In this document: positions 17,958-28,151 of the stretch, one piece after another | Numbering within the stretch: the first letter of the stretch is position 1 | How the letters are laid out: every line of letters begins with the position of its first letter | NCBI RefSeq assembly: GCF_029210495.1 | Contig: NZ_JARGDK010000004.1 | Coordinates: forward strand, 1-64,000 | Source: Pseudothioclava nitratireducens | GTDB lineage: Bacteria; Pseudomonadota; Alphaproteobacteria; Rhodobacterales; Rhodobacteraceae | DNA length: 64,000 nucleotides | Direction: 5' to 3' | Made by a program: the position numbers and the translations under genes | The notes under the pieces: generated by a model | The model's database searches: none | What the model was told of the DNA's origin: nothing | The model's input: only the letters and a program-made list of their open reading frames with translations

Positions 17958-19325
17958 ATGGCAAAATCGACCCTCTCCTATACCTGCTCCGCCTGCGGCG
18001 CCGTCCACAAGAAGTGGAACGGCAAATGCGATGCCTGCGGCGAATGGAACACCATCACCGAAGAGGCGCCGCTCTCGGCGGGTCCCTCGGGCAAGACGCT
18101 CGGCGCGGCCAAGGGGCGCGTGATCCCGCTCACCACACTGGCCAGCCAAGAGGCGCCGCCACCGCGCACACAATCAGGGCTGGCCGAACTCGACCGTGTT
18201 CTTGGCGGCGGGTTGGTACCGGCTTCGGCGATCCTTGTGGGCGGCGATCCGGGGATCGGCAAGTCCACCCTGCTCTTGCAAGCCACTGCAAGTTTTGCCC
18301 GCAACGGTCTGAACTGCATGTATATTTCTGGCGAAGAGGCCTCCGCCCAGGTGCGCATGCGCGCGCAACGTCTGGGGCTTGCGGATGCGCCCGTGCGGCT
18401 CGCCACCGAGACCAATCTGCGTGACATCCTCACCACGCTCGAAGCCGAGAAGCCCGACCTCGTGATCATCGACTCGATCCAGACGATGTGGGCCGACATG
18501 GTCGAAAGCGCGCCGGGCTCCGTCTCGCAGGTGCGCGCGGCCTGCCATGAGCTGGTGACCTTCGCCAAGCGGCGCGGCACGGCGGTGATCCTTGTCGGGC
18601 ATGTCACCAAGGAGGGTCAGATCGCCGGCCCCCGCGTGGTCGAGCACATGGTCGATACGGTGCTCTATTTCGAGGGCGAGCGCGGGCATCAGTTCCGCAT
18701 CCTGCGCGCGGTCAAAAACCGCTTCGGCCCGGCAGGCGAGATCGGCGTTTTCGAGATGACCGGCGGCGGGCTGGCCGAGGTCGCGAACCCCTCCGCGCTG
18801 TTCCTGTCCGAACGCGGGCAGACCGCGCCCGGCTCTGCGGTCTTTGCGGGCATCGAGGGCACCCGCCCGGTCCTGACCGAGATTCAGGCGCTCGTCGCCC
18901 CCTCCTCGCTCGCCTCGCCGCGCCGCACGGTGGTGGGCCTCGACAGCGGGCGCGTCTCGACGATCCTCGCCGTGCTGGAATCGCGCTGCGGTATCCCATT
19001 CGCCGGGCTCGATGTGTTCCTGAACGTGGCTGGCGGCATGAAGGTGCTCGAACCGGCCGCCGATCTGGCGCTCGCTGCCGCGCTCTTGTCCGCGCGCGAG
19101 GATGTCGCGCTGCCTGCCGATATGGTGATTTTCGGCGAAATCAGCCTCTCGGGTGCCCTTCGGCCCGTAGGTCAGGCGGAAAACAGGTTGAAAGAGGCTG
19201 AAAAACTTGGTTTCTCACAAGCCATCGCCCCTGATCGGACCAAAGCCGACAGTGGCGAGGGAATGCGGATGCGCAGGCTACCTGACCTCGTGACATTCGT
19301 TGGGGACATGTTCGGCGCGGGTTGA
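17958..19325 (+). CDS. radA: DNA repair protein RadA
   Basis: A 455-residue RecA-like ATPase acting as a helicase-like branch-migration factor in recombinational repair. It has an N-terminal C4 zinc finger (Cys10, Cys13, Cys24, Cys27), Walker A GGDPGIGKSTL with Lys102, the RadA-specific KNRFG motif at 253-257, and a C-terminal Lon-protease-like domain (from SLASPRRTVVGLDSGR to the end) with no sign of protease activity. Length is the family's usual 450-460. cvpA follows 27 nt downstream. Confidence 0.95.
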   Translation: MAKSTLSYTCSACGAVHKKWNGKCDACGEWNTITEEAPLSAGPSGKTLGAAKGRVIPLTTLASQEAPPPRTQSGLAELDRVLGGGLVPASAILVGGDPGIGKSTLLLQATASFARNGLNCMYISGEEASAQVRMRAQRLGLADAPVRLATETNLRDILTTLEAEKPDLVIIDSIQTMWADMVESAPGSVSQVRAACHELVTFAKRRGTAVILVGHVTKEGQIAGPRVVEHMVDTVLYFEGERGHQFRILRAVKNRFGPAGEIGVFEMTGGGLAEVANPSALFLSERGQTAPGSAVFAGIEGTRPVLTEIQALVAPSSLASPRRTVVGLDSGRVSTILAVLESRCGIPFAGLDVFLNVAGGMKVLEPAADLALAAALLSAREDVALPADMVIFGEISLSGALRPVGQAENRLKEAEKLGFSQAIAPDRTKADSGEGMRMRRLPDLVTFVGDMFGAG

Positions 19326-19352
19326 TGCGCCACGAAGGGACCGGGAGACCGC

Positions 19353-19916
19353 ATGGACGGCTTTACCATCATCGACGCCATCGTGGCGGCCATCATCATT
19401 CTGTCCGCCATTCTGGCCTATAGCCGCGGTTTCGTGCGCGAAGGGCTGGCGATCCTCGGCTGGATCGCCTCGGCCGTCGTCGCCTATATGTTTGCCGATG
19501 CTGCCCGCCCGCTGATCGCGCAGATCCCGGTTCTGGACAAATTCCTTGGCGACAGCTGCGAGCTGGCGACGATTGCGGGCTTTGCCGCTGTCTTCGCCCT
19601 TTCGCTCGTGGTGTTCTCGATCCTGACGCCGCTGTTCGCCTCGGCAGTGCAGCGCTCGGCGCTCGGCGGGGTCGATCAGGGGCTGGGCTTCCTGTTCGGC
19701 GTCCTGCGTGGCGTGGTGCTCGTGGCTGTGGCCTTTGTTGTCTATAAGAACGTCACCACCGCCGATATCCCGATGGTGCAGGAGTCGCGCTCGGCCAAGG
19801 TCTTTTCTCGGATGAGCGGGCAGATGGATGACACCATGCCCGACGACGCACCCGGCTGGATCGTGGCGCGCTACGAAGAGCTGGTGTCGAAATGCACCGC
19901 ACCGGCGGCGAACTGA
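19353..19916 (+). CDS. cvpA: CvpA family membrane protein
   Basis: A 187-residue protein with four hydrophobic helices in the first 130 residues and a soluble tail, matching the CvpA (colicin V production) family. In E. coli cvpA lies just before purF, as here. CvpA proteins help envelope integrity; the molecular role is not settled. The N-terminal MDGFTIIDAIVAAIIILSA and the SRGFVREGLAILGWIAS segment are characteristic. The start follows a GGGAG site. Confidence 0.88.
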   Translation: MDGFTIIDAIVAAIIILSAILAYSRGFVREGLAILGWIASAVVAYMFADAARPLIAQIPVLDKFLGDSCELATIAGFAAVFALSLVVFSILTPLFASAVQRSALGGVDQGLGFLFGVLRGVVLVAVAFVVYKNVTTADIPMVQESRSAKVFSRMSGQMDDTMPDDAPGWIVARYEELVSKCTAPAAN

Positions 19917-19969
19917 GCCAAGCGGTCGAACTGACCGAAATAGTGACGGTTCGATGACGGATTTCATGG

Positions 19970-20003
19970 CGGGAGGGGTTAACACCCTTCCCGTTTCGCT
20001 TTA
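19970..20003 (+). terminator. hairpin between cvpA and purF
   Basis: CGGGAGGGGT-TAAC-ACCCTTCCCG stem (one mismatch) followed by TTTCGCTTT. It can end the dnaB-to-cvpA transcript, so purF may have its own promoter, or it may act as an attenuator in the purF leader. Confidence 0.6.
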
Positions 20004-20041
20004 AATGGGCGCGCAAGCCCACCCGGAATCGGAGCCTCCCC

Positions 20042-21514
20042 ATGACCCAACCGGCCAGCCCGTTCCTGTCGCACCCGTTCGATGACGACAAGCTCAAGGA
20101 AGAATGCGGCGTCTTTGGCGTGATCGGCGTGGCGGATGCCGCGAATTTCGTGGCGCTCGGGATGCATGCCCTGCAACACCGTGGCCAGGAAGCCGGGGGC
20201 ATTATCGTCCACGACACCGAGAAGGGCTTCAACTCGGCCCACCGCTTTGGCTATGTGCGCGACAATTTCACCAAGGCCTCGCTGATGGAGACCCTGCCCG
20301 GCTCGCTGTCGATCGGGCATGTGCGCTACTCGACCGCCGGGTCCAAGGCCGCCGTGATCCGCGATGTGCAGCCCTTCTTCGGCGAGTTCTCGATGGGCGG
20401 CGCAGCGATTGCGCATAACGGCAACCTGACCAATGCCGACCAGCTTCGCCGCGAGCTGATCGAGCATGGCGCGATCTTCCAGTCCAGCTCGGATTCGGAA
20501 TGTATCATTCACCTGATGGCGCGCTCGTTCCAGAAATCCCATGCGGACCGCATCGCCGATGCGCTGCGCCGGGTCGAGGGGGCGTTCTCGGTCGTCGCCA
20601 TGACCCGCACCAAGCTGATCGGCGTGCGCGACCCGCTGGGCGTGCGTCCGCTGGTGCTTGGCCGTCTGGGCGACAACGGCTATGTGCTCTCGTCCGAAAC
20701 CTGCGGGCTCGACATCATCGGTGCCGAATTCGTCCGCGAGATCGAGCCGGGCGAGATGGTCGTCATTCAGGACGGCAAGATTCAATCCTCGCGCCCCTTC
20801 GGTGAAACGGGCAGCCGGTTCTGCATTTTCGAGCATGTGTATTTCTCGCGCCCCGACAGCATCATCGGCGGGCGTTCGGTCTATGAAACCCGTCTGCAAA
20901 TCGGCGTTGAACTGGCGCGCGAGGCCCCGGTCGAGGCCGATCTGGTCTGCCCGGTGCCCGATAGCGGCACCCCTGCCGCCATCGGCTTCAGTCAGGAAAG
21001 CGGTATCCCCTTCGCGCTTGGCATCACGCGCAACCAGTATATGGGCCGCACCTTCATCGAGCCGACCGAGCATATCCGCAACATGGGCGTGCGGCTCAAG
21101 CTCAACGTCAACAAGGCGCTGATCAAGGGCAAGCGGGTGATCCTCGTGGACGACTCGGTCGTGCGCGGCACCACCTCGCGCAAGATCAAGGAGATGATCC
21201 TCGATGCGGGCGCGGCAGAGGTGCATTTCCGCATCGCCAGCCCGCCGACCGCGTGGCCGTGTTTCTACGGGGTGGACACACCTGACCGCGAGAAGCTGCT
21301 GGCCGCGCGGATGACCGAGGACGAGATGCGCGACTGGGTCGGCGTCGACAGCCTCAAGTTCATCTCGCTCGACGGGCTCTATCGCGCCGCCGGTGCTGCG
21401 CAGGGCCGCAACAATGCCTGCCCGCAATATTGCGACGCGTGCTTCTCGGGAGAGTATCCGGTCGCGCCCAGCGATCAGCTTGCCAAAGGCTTCGAGATGA
21501 AGGCGGCCGAGTAA
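20042..21514 (+). CDS. purF: amidophosphoribosyltransferase
   Basis: A 490-residue enzyme for the first committed step of purine synthesis, making 5-phosphoribosylamine from PRPP and glutamine. After removal of a 21-residue propeptide the nucleophile is Cys22 in EECGVFGVIG. The glutaminase domain contains HVRYSTAG and HNGNLTNA. The PRPP site is VILVDDSVVRGTTS, and the allosteric/PRT domain has PVPDSGTPAAIGFS. The C-terminal Cys-rich region (NACPQYCDACFSGEYP) is seen in the form of PurF with an Fe-S cluster as in Bacillus, so an Fe-S cluster is possible. Confidence 0.95.
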   Translation: MTQPASPFLSHPFDDDKLKEECGVFGVIGVADAANFVALGMHALQHRGQEAGGIIVHDTEKGFNSAHRFGYVRDNFTKASLMETLPGSLSIGHVRYSTAGSKAAVIRDVQPFFGEFSMGGAAIAHNGNLTNADQLRRELIEHGAIFQSSSDSECIIHLMARSFQKSHADRIADALRRVEGAFSVVAMTRTKLIGVRDPLGVRPLVLGRLGDNGYVLSSETCGLDIIGAEFVREIEPGEMVVIQDGKIQSSRPFGETGSRFCIFEHVYFSRPDSIIGGRSVYETRLQIGVELAREAPVEADLVCPVPDSGTPAAIGFSQESGIPFALGITRNQYMGRTFIEPTEHIRNMGVRLKLNVNKALIKGKRVILVDDSVVRGTTSRKIKEMILDAGAAEVHFRIASPPTAWPCFYGVDTPDREKLLAARMTEDEMRDWVGVDSLKFISLDGLYRAAGAAQGRNNACPQYCDACFSGEYPVAPSDQLAKGFEMKAAE

Positions 21515-21536
21515 CCGCGCCCCATCTCTTCAAACG

Positions 21537-21563
21537 AAAAGCGCGCCTCCGGGCGCGCTTTTG
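21537..21563. terminator. bidirectional terminator between purF and the MliC-like gene
   Basis: AAAAGCGCGCC-TCC-GGGCGCGCTTTT: a perfect stem with A-run and T-run on the two sides, suited to both convergent genes. Confidence 0.85.
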
Positions 21564-21582
21564 GCTTTCCGGGGCGGGCCGT

Positions 21583-21930
21583 TTACTCTGTAGGCGTGAT
21601 ACGACAATCGCGCAAAAGGTCCGTTTCCTGGCCATCCTCGGCATGCCACGTCAGGAATGCCTCATCGCCCTTGGTCCACCAGATATATCCGATCTCCCGC
21701 GCCGGGTCTTCGGCATAGCGCGCGCCGGAACCGCTGGGCACATTCTGGAACACCACCTGCCGCCCCTCGATCTGGAGGATCGCCAGAGCCGGATCGGTGT
21801 CGGAGATATAGATCGCGGCCACCTGCGCCCCACGCTCGCAGCCATAGTCGAGCTGACTCACATCGACTGCGACAGCCGCCGATCCCGCGCAAGCCAGAAC
21901 CAGCGCCGCGCCCGACCGCGCAAGCCGCAT
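21583..21930 (-). CDS. MliC-like periplasmic protein (lysozyme-inhibitor fold)
   Basis: A 115-residue secreted protein with a Sec signal (about residues 1-20, cut after AVA). The mature part fits the MliC/C-type lysozyme inhibitor fold: LDYGCERGAQVAAIY, LQIEGRQVVFQNVPSGSGARY, YIWWTKGDEAFL, and a late Cys (LLRDCRI) able to form the usual disulfide with the first. No lipobox Cys is seen, so it would be periplasmic. ATG 21930 overlaps the zapA stop (TGATG), so it is coupled to zapA. Confidence 0.7.
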   Translation of the reverse strand: MRLARSGAALVLACAGSAAVAVDVSQLDYGCERGAQVAAIYISDTDPALAILQIEGRQVVFQNVPSGSGARYAEDPAREIGYIWWTKGDEAFLTWHAEDGQETDLLRDCRITPTE

Positions 21931-22313
21931 CACGCGCTTTCTTCGATCGTATCGGCCAGAGCCTCTGCGCGCGCAGCCAGTTCGGCCATCGTGTCCGAAA
22001 TCTCGCTCGGGATGACCGGCACTTCGACACGGGCCGGATTTGCCCGCGCCTCGGCCAGTTCGGCCTCGAGCGCCGCGATGCGCTGTTTCACCGTGCGGTT
22101 CTCGTCATCGACGCTGGCGGCCTTGTCGGCCAGCATCAGCCCCGCCATCAGAAGCATCTTGGCCTCAGGCAGCCGTCCGATCTGGCCGGTGATGGTCGAG
22201 GCCTCGGCATCCAGCATCGCCGCCGCCGATTGCAGGAAATGCTCCTCGCCCTCCTGACAGGCCACATCGAATGTGCGCCCGCCGATCGTGATCTTCACCT
22301 CAGGCATGGTCAT
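21930..22313 (-). CDS. zapA: cell division protein ZapA
   Basis: A 127-residue small protein that cross-links FtsZ filaments at the division ring. The N-terminal part ([36 protein letters not shown]) is the ZapA globular domain; the rest is a long helix/coiled coil ([28 protein letters not shown]). It is longer than E. coli ZapA (109) because of the C-terminal tail. Its start overlaps the 3' end of the coiled-coil gene upstream, and the MliC-like gene overlaps its stop. Confidence 0.88.
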   Translation of the reverse strand: MTMPEVKITIGGRTFDVACQEGEEHFLQSAAAMLDAEASTITGQIGRLPEAKMLLMAGLMLADKAASVDDENRTVKQRIAALEAELAEARANPARVEVPVIPSEISDTMAELAARAEALADTIEESA

Positions 22314-22839
22314 TGGCCTCCGTCGCTGCGGCCTCGGCCTGCTCCAGCAGGGGCGCGATGCCGCTCAGAATATCGTCAAGCTCCGCCGCCTCGGCCGCCC
22401 GCGCGGCGCGCAGGCTTTCCAGCTCTGCCTGCATGGCGCGGTTGATGAGATGCGGGGCCGGTTCTGCCCCAGCCTCGACCAGCGCGGCATTGGCGGCAAC
22501 CAGATCGGCATTGGCGCGCTTGAGCCGGGTGATCTCTGTTTGAGCGGCCTCATGCGCGCGGGTCATCGCACCCAGCTTTTTCTCCATCGCGGAGAGCGTC
22601 GTTTCCTGCTTCTCGCGGATCGCGCGGACACGCTCGGAGAGTTGGGCATTGGCGGTGCGCTCCGCGTCGAGCGCCTCGCGCAGGTCGGACATCTCGCCAC
22701 TGTCTTGCGCGGCAGGTGCAGCCGCTGCGGCAGGCGTTTCCGCAGATTGCTCCGCCCGGGCCTTGACCGTCGCAAAGCCGCGTTCGATCCGCTCCAGCGC
22801 GAACCCGATCCGGCGTTCAAACTCGGCAATGTCACTCAT
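22300..22839 (-). CDS. coiled-coil protein upstream of zapA
   Basis: A 179-residue cytosolic protein dominated by an Ala/Glu/Leu-rich coiled coil (about residues 10-160) with an Ala/Pro-rich break around residues 35-50. Proteins of this kind sit before zapA and opposite tkt in many alphaproteobacteria (DUF4164-like position); a role in division together with ZapA is inferred from linkage only. The start at [10 protein letters not shown] (22839) is chosen because the upstream part of the frame looks non-coding. It overlaps zapA by 14 nt. Confidence 0.7.
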   Translation of the reverse strand: MSDIAEFERRIGFALERIERGFATVKARAEQSAETPAAAAAPAAQDSGEMSDLREALDAERTANAQLSERVRAIREKQETTLSAMEKKLGAMTRAHEAAQTEITRLKRANADLVAANAALVEAGAEPAPHLINRAMQAELESLRAARAAEAAELDDILSGIAPLLEQAEAAATEANDHA

Positions 22840-23030
22840 TCCGCACAGCCCCCGTTCTGCTCGTTGTGCAAGGGCCAGAGGCCCCGCAATGCCGCCCCTC
22901 ACGCACGAATCGCGCAGACGGGACCGCTTCGGGCGAGTTTAACCAAAAGCCCGGCCCCAAGCCCACCCTTTTGCATCAAGGACTTGGGGCAAAGGCTTGA
23001 TCCTGCCCCATTCCCTGCTATCAGGACGCA

Positions 23031-23044
23031 AGTTATCGCCAACA
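23031..23044 (+). promoter_or_regulatory. LacI-type (CceR-like) operator before tkt
   Basis: AGTTATCGCCAACA has GTTA and CAAC-type half-sites around a central CG, 23 nt before the tkt start. It matches the gap2 site at 37035 in 11 of 14 positions. Confidence 0.45.
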
Positions 23045-23067
23045 TCGCCTGCGAAGAGGATCACGCC

Positions 23068-25086
23068 TTGGATATCGCCACGCTCCGCGCCCAACACCCC
23101 GACCACTGGAAGCTTGCCTCGGCGATCCGTGCGCTTGCCATGGATGCCGTTCAGGCCGCGAATTCGGGTCACCCCGGTATGCCGATGGGCATGGCCGATG
23201 TGGCAACCGTTCTGTTCCGCAACCACCTGAAGTTCGACGCCTCCGCGCCGAACTGGGCAGACCGCGACCGCTTCGTTCTTTCGGCGGGTCACGGCTCGAT
23301 GCTGCTTTACGCGCTGCTCTACCTGACCGGCTACAAGCAGACCACGCTCGACGAGATCAAGAACTTCCGTCAGTGGGGCGCACGCACCGCCGGTCACCCG
23401 GAATACGGCCATCTCGAGGGCGTCGAAACCACCACCGGCCCGCTGGGTCAGGGCATCTCGACCGCTGTCGGCATGGCCATCGCCGAGCAGTCGATGCAGG
23501 CGCGCTTTGGCAAGAAGCTTGTGGATCACCGCACCTGGGTGATCGCGGGCGACGGTTGCCTCATGGAAGGCATCAGCCAGGAGGCGATCGGCCTCGCGGG
23601 CATGCAGGAACTCTCGAACCTGATCGTGCTGTGGGACAATAACGACATCACCATCGACGGGCGCGTGTCGATCTCGGACAAGACCGATCAGCACAAGCGC
23701 TTCGAGGCGTCGGGCTGGACCGTTCTGGCCTGCGACGGGCACGACCCCGAGGATATCGACCGCGCCCTGACCAAGGCCAAGAAGGCCAAGGGTCCGGTTC
23801 TGGTCGACTGCAAGACCTTCATCGGCTTCGGCTCGCCGAACAAGGCCGACAGCTATGCCGCCCACGGCGCGCCGCTCGGTGACGCGGAGATCGCCGCCAC
23901 CAAGGAAATCTACGGCTGGCCGCATGGCCCGTTCGAGATTCCGGCGGATGTAAAGTCGGCTTGGGAAGCGATCGGCTCCAAAGGGGCGGCTGAGCATGCC
24001 GAGTGGACCGCACGTTTCAACGCCCTTTCCGAAGCCAAACGCGCCGAGTTCGAGCGTCAGGTCACCGGCAGTGTGTCGAAGAAGCTGGCCGGCGCGATCC
24101 GCAAGTTCAAGAAAGAGCAATCCGAGGCGGCCCCCAAGGTTGCGACCCGCAAGGCCTCTGAAATGGTGCTGGGCGTGATCAACCCCGCCTGCCCCGAGAC
24201 CATCGGCGGCTCGGCGGACCTGACCGGCTCGAACCTGACCAAGACCAAGGATCTCGAAGTCTTCAACCCCGACAACCGCAAAGGCCGCTATGTCAACTAC
24301 GGCATCCGCGAGCACGGTATGGCGGCGGCGATGAACGGGTTGTGGCTGCATGGCGGCGTGCGCCCCTATGGCGGCACGTTCTTCTGCTTCACCGATTACG
24401 CGCGTGGGGCAATGCGTCTCTCGGCGCTGATGGGCATCCCGGCGGTCTATGTGATGACGCACGACTCCATCGGTCTGGGCGAAGACGGCCCGACGCACCA
24501 GCCGGTCGAGCATCTGGCGATCTGCCGCGCGACACCGAACACGCTCACCTTCCGCCCGGCGGATGTGGTCGAGACGGCGGAAGCGTGGGAAATCGCGATG
24601 ACGCAGGCGCGCACGCCCTCGGTGCTGGCGCTCTCGCGTCAGAACCTGCCGACGCTGCGCACCAAGCACACCAACCAGAACATGGTCGCCAAAGGCGCCT
24701 ATGTGATCGAAGAGGCCGCTGGCAAGCGCCAGGCGATCCTGATGGCGACCGGTTCCGAGGTGGAGATCGCGCTGAAAGCCCGTGACCTGCTTCAGGCCGA
24801 AGCCATCGGCACCCGCGTGGTCTCGGTCCCCTGCATGGAGCTGTTCGCGCAGCAAGACGAGGCTTACCGCCGCAAGGTTCTGCCCGCAGGCGCGGTGCGC
24901 GTCGCCGTCGAGGCCGCCGTGCGTCAGCCGTGGGATCGCTGGCTGCTTGGAGAGCGCGGCCGTGAAGGTAAGGCCGATTTCGTCGGAATGTCCGATTTCG
25001 GCGCTTCGGCCCCGGCGGATCGTCTCTATGCGGAATTCGGCATCACCCCCGAGGCGATCGCCGCCAAGGTCAAGGCGATGCTGTGA
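23068..25086 (+). CDS. tkt: transketolase
   Basis: A 672-residue thiamine-diphosphate enzyme that transfers two-carbon units in the pentose phosphate and Calvin cycles. ThDP/metal-binding motif: [18 protein letters not shown] through DNNDITIDG. Other conserved sites are [10 protein letters not shown] near the N-terminus, [23 protein letters not shown] and [13 protein letters not shown]. The start is a TTG at 23068 behind AGAGGA; no ATG/GTG fits, and family proteins begin with MDIA as this one does. It is divergent from the zapA operon. A LacI-type operator lies just upstream. Confidence 0.95.
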   Translation: MDIATLRAQHPDHWKLASAIRALAMDAVQAANSGHPGMPMGMADVATVLFRNHLKFDASAPNWADRDRFVLSAGHGSMLLYALLYLTGYKQTTLDEIKNFRQWGARTAGHPEYGHLEGVETTTGPLGQGISTAVGMAIAEQSMQARFGKKLVDHRTWVIAGDGCLMEGISQEAIGLAGMQELSNLIVLWDNNDITIDGRVSISDKTDQHKRFEASGWTVLACDGHDPEDIDRALTKAKKAKGPVLVDCKTFIGFGSPNKADSYAAHGAPLGDAEIAATKEIYGWPHGPFEIPADVKSAWEAIGSKGAAEHAEWTARFNALSEAKRAEFERQVTGSVSKKLAGAIRKFKKEQSEAAPKVATRKASEMVLGVINPACPETIGGSADLTGSNLTKTKDLEVFNPDNRKGRYVNYGIREHGMAAAMNGLWLHGGVRPYGGTFFCFTDYARGAMRLSALMGIPAVYVMTHDSIGLGEDGPTHQPVEHLAICRATPNTLTFRPADVVETAEAWEIAMTQARTPSVLALSRQNLPTLRTKHTNQNMVAKGAYVIEEAAGKRQAILMATGSEVEIALKARDLLQAEAIGTRVVSVPCMELFAQQDEAYRRKVLPAGAVRVAVEAAVRQPWDRWLLGERGREGKADFVGMSDFGASAPADRLYAEFGITPEAIAAKVKAML

Positions 25087-26030
25087 TCCGCGGCACCCGC
25101 ACCAATCTCAAGGGGGGGCCGGTTGCGGCCCCCTCTGTCATTGAAACCCTCGCGCCGCGCACCGGGGCCGCGATCGGGCTTGTGCTGCTTGGCTTTGTCG
25201 CGCTGACCCTGATGGATGCGCTGGCGAAGCTCTTGGGCGAGCGGGGCTATGATCCGTTGCTCGTAGTCTGGGCGCGCTTTGCGATCAACGCGGGCTTCGT
25301 GACGGTGCTTTATGCGCGCAGCCTGCCCCGGCATTTGCAGAGCTATCACCCTCGCGCGCAAATCATGCGTTCGCTCGCCCAGCTTGCCGCGATTGCGTCC
25401 TTCTTCTTCGCGCTGCGCTATGCGACGCTTGCGCAGGCCACCGCGCTTGGCGATCTGAACCCGGTGCTGGTGACACTGGGGGCCGCGCTTTTTCTGGGCG
25501 AGCGGCTGGGCATCCACCGCATCTTCGGGATCGTCGCGGCCTTTGGCGGGGCGCTGATCATCCTGCGGCCGGGTTTTGGCGACGTGAGCCCCGGCGCCTC
25601 ACTCGCCCTTGTCGCCGCCGCGAGTTTCGCCGCCGGGATGCTCCTCACCCGCCACGTGCGGCGCGATTCCAATGCGACCTCGCAGATCTGGGCGGCCTAT
25701 ATCGGCACCGCCGTCAGTTCGCTCGCCCTGCCCTTTGTCTGGCAGCCGATTGCGTTGGCCGATCTGTGGATTTTCGGCCTTCTCGGACTGGCCGGAACGG
25801 TCAGTCAGGCGCTCCTGATCCGCGCCTATGCGCTGGCCGAGGCGGGGGTGCTCGCGCCGTTTGGCTATTCGGGCCTGATCTTCGCCAGCCTCTGGGGGGT
25901 CATCCTGTTCGGGCAATGGCCCGACCTGTGGACGATCCTCGGGGCGCTTGTGATCGTGGGGGCCGGGCTCTATGTCTGGTCCCGAGAGCGCGCCAGTTCC
26001 GCGCGCAGAACCGACCCAGAGGCCAGATGA
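25083..26030 (+). CDS. EamA/DMT family transporter
   Basis: A 315-residue inner-membrane protein with two EamA repeats of five helices each (residues about 28-150 and 175-300), typical of drug/metabolite exporters such as RhaT/YdcZ relatives. The N-terminal 25 residues are cytosolic and basic. The GTG start overlaps the tkt stop (GTGA), so it is co-expressed with tkt, and its stop overlaps the acyltransferase start. The substrate cannot be predicted. Confidence 0.8.
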   Translation: MIRGTRTNLKGGPVAAPSVIETLAPRTGAAIGLVLLGFVALTLMDALAKLLGERGYDPLLVVWARFAINAGFVTVLYARSLPRHLQSYHPRAQIMRSLAQLAAIASFFFALRYATLAQATALGDLNPVLVTLGAALFLGERLGIHRIFGIVAAFGGALIILRPGFGDVSPGASLALVAAASFAAGMLLTRHVRRDSNATSQIWAAYIGTAVSSLALPFVWQPIALADLWIFGLLGLAGTVSQALLIRAYALAEAGVLAPFGYSGLIFASLWGVILFGQWPDLWTILGALVIVGAGLYVWSRERASSARRTDPEAR

Positions 26031-26944
26031 CCACCGCGCAGGACAGCAGCTTCAGCGACCGGCTTGGGACGCGCGTTTTCACCGGCGCGATGGCGCTGCT
26101 GCAACGCCTGCCCTATGCGCGTCGGATCGCGGTCGCGGGGCGGCTTGTGTCTCTTGCTGCGGGGCCTTTGGGCTGGCGCAGTCGTATCCGCGAGAACCTT
26201 GCCCTGACCTGCCCCGATCTGACCCCCGCCGAGGTCGAGCGGCTGACCCGCGCGGTGCCCGACAATATCGGGCGCTCGCTGGCCGAAATTTATGCGGGTG
26301 CCGAATTCACGACGCGCGTGGCCGATCTGTCTATCGAGGGCGAAGGCGCGGCTGTTCTGCAAGCGGCGCATGAAGCGGGCCGCCCCATCGTTCTGGCAGC
26401 GGCGCATTTCGGCAATTACGACGCGTGGCGCGCGGCCCTCAAGGCGCGCGGCTACCGGATCGGCGCGATCTATCGCCCGATGAACAACCGCGCCTTCAAC
26501 GCGCAATATGTGGCGCAGATCTCGACCATCGCCGAACCTCTTTTTCCCCGCAACCGCAAAGGTCTTGGCCAGATGCTGCGGTTCCTGCGGGAGGGCGGGA
26601 TGGTTGCCTTTGGCTTCGATCAGCACCTCTATCGCGCGCCGCGCCTGCGGTTTTTCGGCCAACCCGCGAACACCCCGACCTCCGCCGCCGAGATGGCACT
26701 GAAACTGGACGCGGAGCTGGTGCCGATCAACGCGATCCGCCAGCCGAACGGGCTCGATTTCCGTATCTTCGCCGAAGCGCCGATTCCGCATAGCGATGCG
26801 GAGACGATGACGCAGGCCCTCAATGACAGGCTGGAGGCGCTGGTGCGCGCGCATATGGATCAGTGGTTTTGGGTGCATCGGCGCTGGAAGGCGGTGACGC
26901 ACACCCCCGCAGCCACACCCCCGGACGACGACCCAGAGGCATAA
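26027..26944 (+). CDS. lysophospholipid/lipid A acyltransferase (LpxL/HtrB family)
   Basis: A 305-residue acyltransferase that would add a secondary acyl chain to lipid A or a related lipid at the inner membrane. The HxxxxD-type motif is AAAHFGNYDAWR (His and Asp separated by four residues). Other family features are the RENLALTCPDLTPAEVERL region, GMVAFGFDQHLYRAP and MDQWFWVHRRWK. It overlaps the permease stop by ATGA, forming a tkt-permease-acyltransferase run, and converges with the DUF1223 gene. Confidence 0.85.
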   Translation: MTTAQDSSFSDRLGTRVFTGAMALLQRLPYARRIAVAGRLVSLAAGPLGWRSRIRENLALTCPDLTPAEVERLTRAVPDNIGRSLAEIYAGAEFTTRVADLSIEGEGAAVLQAAHEAGRPIVLAAAHFGNYDAWRAALKARGYRIGAIYRPMNNRAFNAQYVAQISTIAEPLFPRNRKGLGQMLRFLREGGMVAFGFDQHLYRAPRLRFFGQPANTPTSAAEMALKLDAELVPINAIRQPNGLDFRIFAEAPIPHSDAETMTQALNDRLEALVRAHMDQWFWVHRRWKAVTHTPAATPPDDDPEA

Positions 26945-26953
26945 GCGCCCGGC

Positions 26954-27871
26954 TCAGGGGGTCAGGCGCTCTGCCGCGAGGATCGCCCCCGGCAGCGGCA
27001 CCTTCTTGCCCGGATAGGCCGCCTGCACGATCACCACGGCGGGTTCGTTGCCTTCGATGGTGGCGGTAATGCGCTGCGGCGTGCGCCCGTCCCATTCCGC
27101 CACCGCATGCCACGCGGTCACGACATTGGCGTAGTCGAGCTCCAGCCCGGCATTCTCGCCGCGCAGGATTTTGACCCGTGCCTCGGGCGCATAGCGCACG
27201 ATCTGAACCACCGCCGGATGATCGAGCGGCGGATTCGCCCAAAGCTCGATCTCGTATTTGCCCTTCATGCCCGACACCGCGATGCCCACATGATCGGGCG
27301 CGGCCTTGCTGCGGGTCACCAGCGCCTCGAGCGTCTCCGCCTCGGGGCCGACCAGCGCCTCTGCGCCGTTCACGATCATCTGCGGCGTGTAGATCGTGCG
27401 CTCACCCTTCGCGCGGGCATAGGCTTTCTGGCGCGCGGTAAAGGCCGGCTGGGCGAAGGGATCCTCCCAGCCGAGGTAATCCCAATAGTCGACATGCAAC
27501 GCCAGCGCGATCAGATCGTCACGGGGCGCGATCTCTGCCAGAAGTTCATCGGCGGGCGGGCAAGAGGAGCACCCCTGCGACGTGAACAGTTCGACCACGA
27601 TCGGACTTTGCTCGACTGCCCGGACGCGGCGGGCCTGCGCGGCGGCCAGCGCCTCGGCAATCTCGGGAAGCGCGGGGGCGGCTGTGGCCGCCGAGCCGTC
27701 AGCACTGCGCTCGGCCACCGGCGGCTGGGCCAGCACGCCCGGCGCGGCGTCTCCAGTCGGGGCCTCTTGCGCATTGGCCATCGGCACATGCCAGTCGAGA
27801 GACTCCGAGAGGGAGATCGGGGCCAGAACCACCCAGGCACCCAATGCGGCCTTCAGGATCGCGCGTGTCAT
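26954..27871 (-). CDS. DUF1223 thioredoxin-like secreted protein
   Basis: A 305-residue protein with a signal peptide (about residues 1-35) and a DUF1223 domain from about residue 85: [48 protein letters not shown] and a C-terminal beta-rich part. The CSSCPPAD site looks like a thioredoxin-type redox centre. The function of the family is unknown. The start at 27871 was chosen for its signal peptide and AGAGGCAG site, although the frame opens to 27931. It is divergent from acnA with 280 bp between. Confidence 0.8.
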   Translation of the reverse strand: MTRAILKAALGAWVVLAPISLSESLDWHVPMANAQEAPTGDAAPGVLAQPPVAERSADGSAATAAPALPEIAEALAAAQARRVRAVEQSPIVVELFTSQGCSSCPPADELLAEIAPRDDLIALALHVDYWDYLGWEDPFAQPAFTARQKAYARAKGERTIYTPQMIVNGAEALVGPEAETLEALVTRSKAAPDHVGIAVSGMKGKYEIELWANPPLDHPAVVQIVRYAPEARVKILRGENAGLELDYANVVTAWHAVAEWDGRTPQRITATIEGNEPAVVIVQAAYPGKKVPLPGAILAAERLTP

Positions 27872-28151
27872 GCTGCCTCTTTCGCTCGTTCTCTCTCTTC
27901 CTATGCCGCGGGGGGGGCGTTTGCCAATCAAGGTTTTGCGATTTTCGTTTCCGCCCTATCGCGGGTGCGGCCACGACAGCGTTCCGCCTCTCGAAGCCTT
28001 GGCTCTGGAGGCGACTGCTTCTGGGGATATGGGTTTCGCGGAAAATCTGTGTGCAATGGTATACAAAATGCACCTCCCCCCCTTGATCGACTCTGCGGAA
28101 ACGGGCAAAAGCCCTTCAGCGATACCCATCATCTCAACGGGAGGCCACCCT

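Noticed and set aside
22273-23067. In-frame extension upstream of tkt
   Set aside because: It overlaps the coiled-coil and zapA genes on the other strand; family proteins start at the TTG-encoded MDIA.
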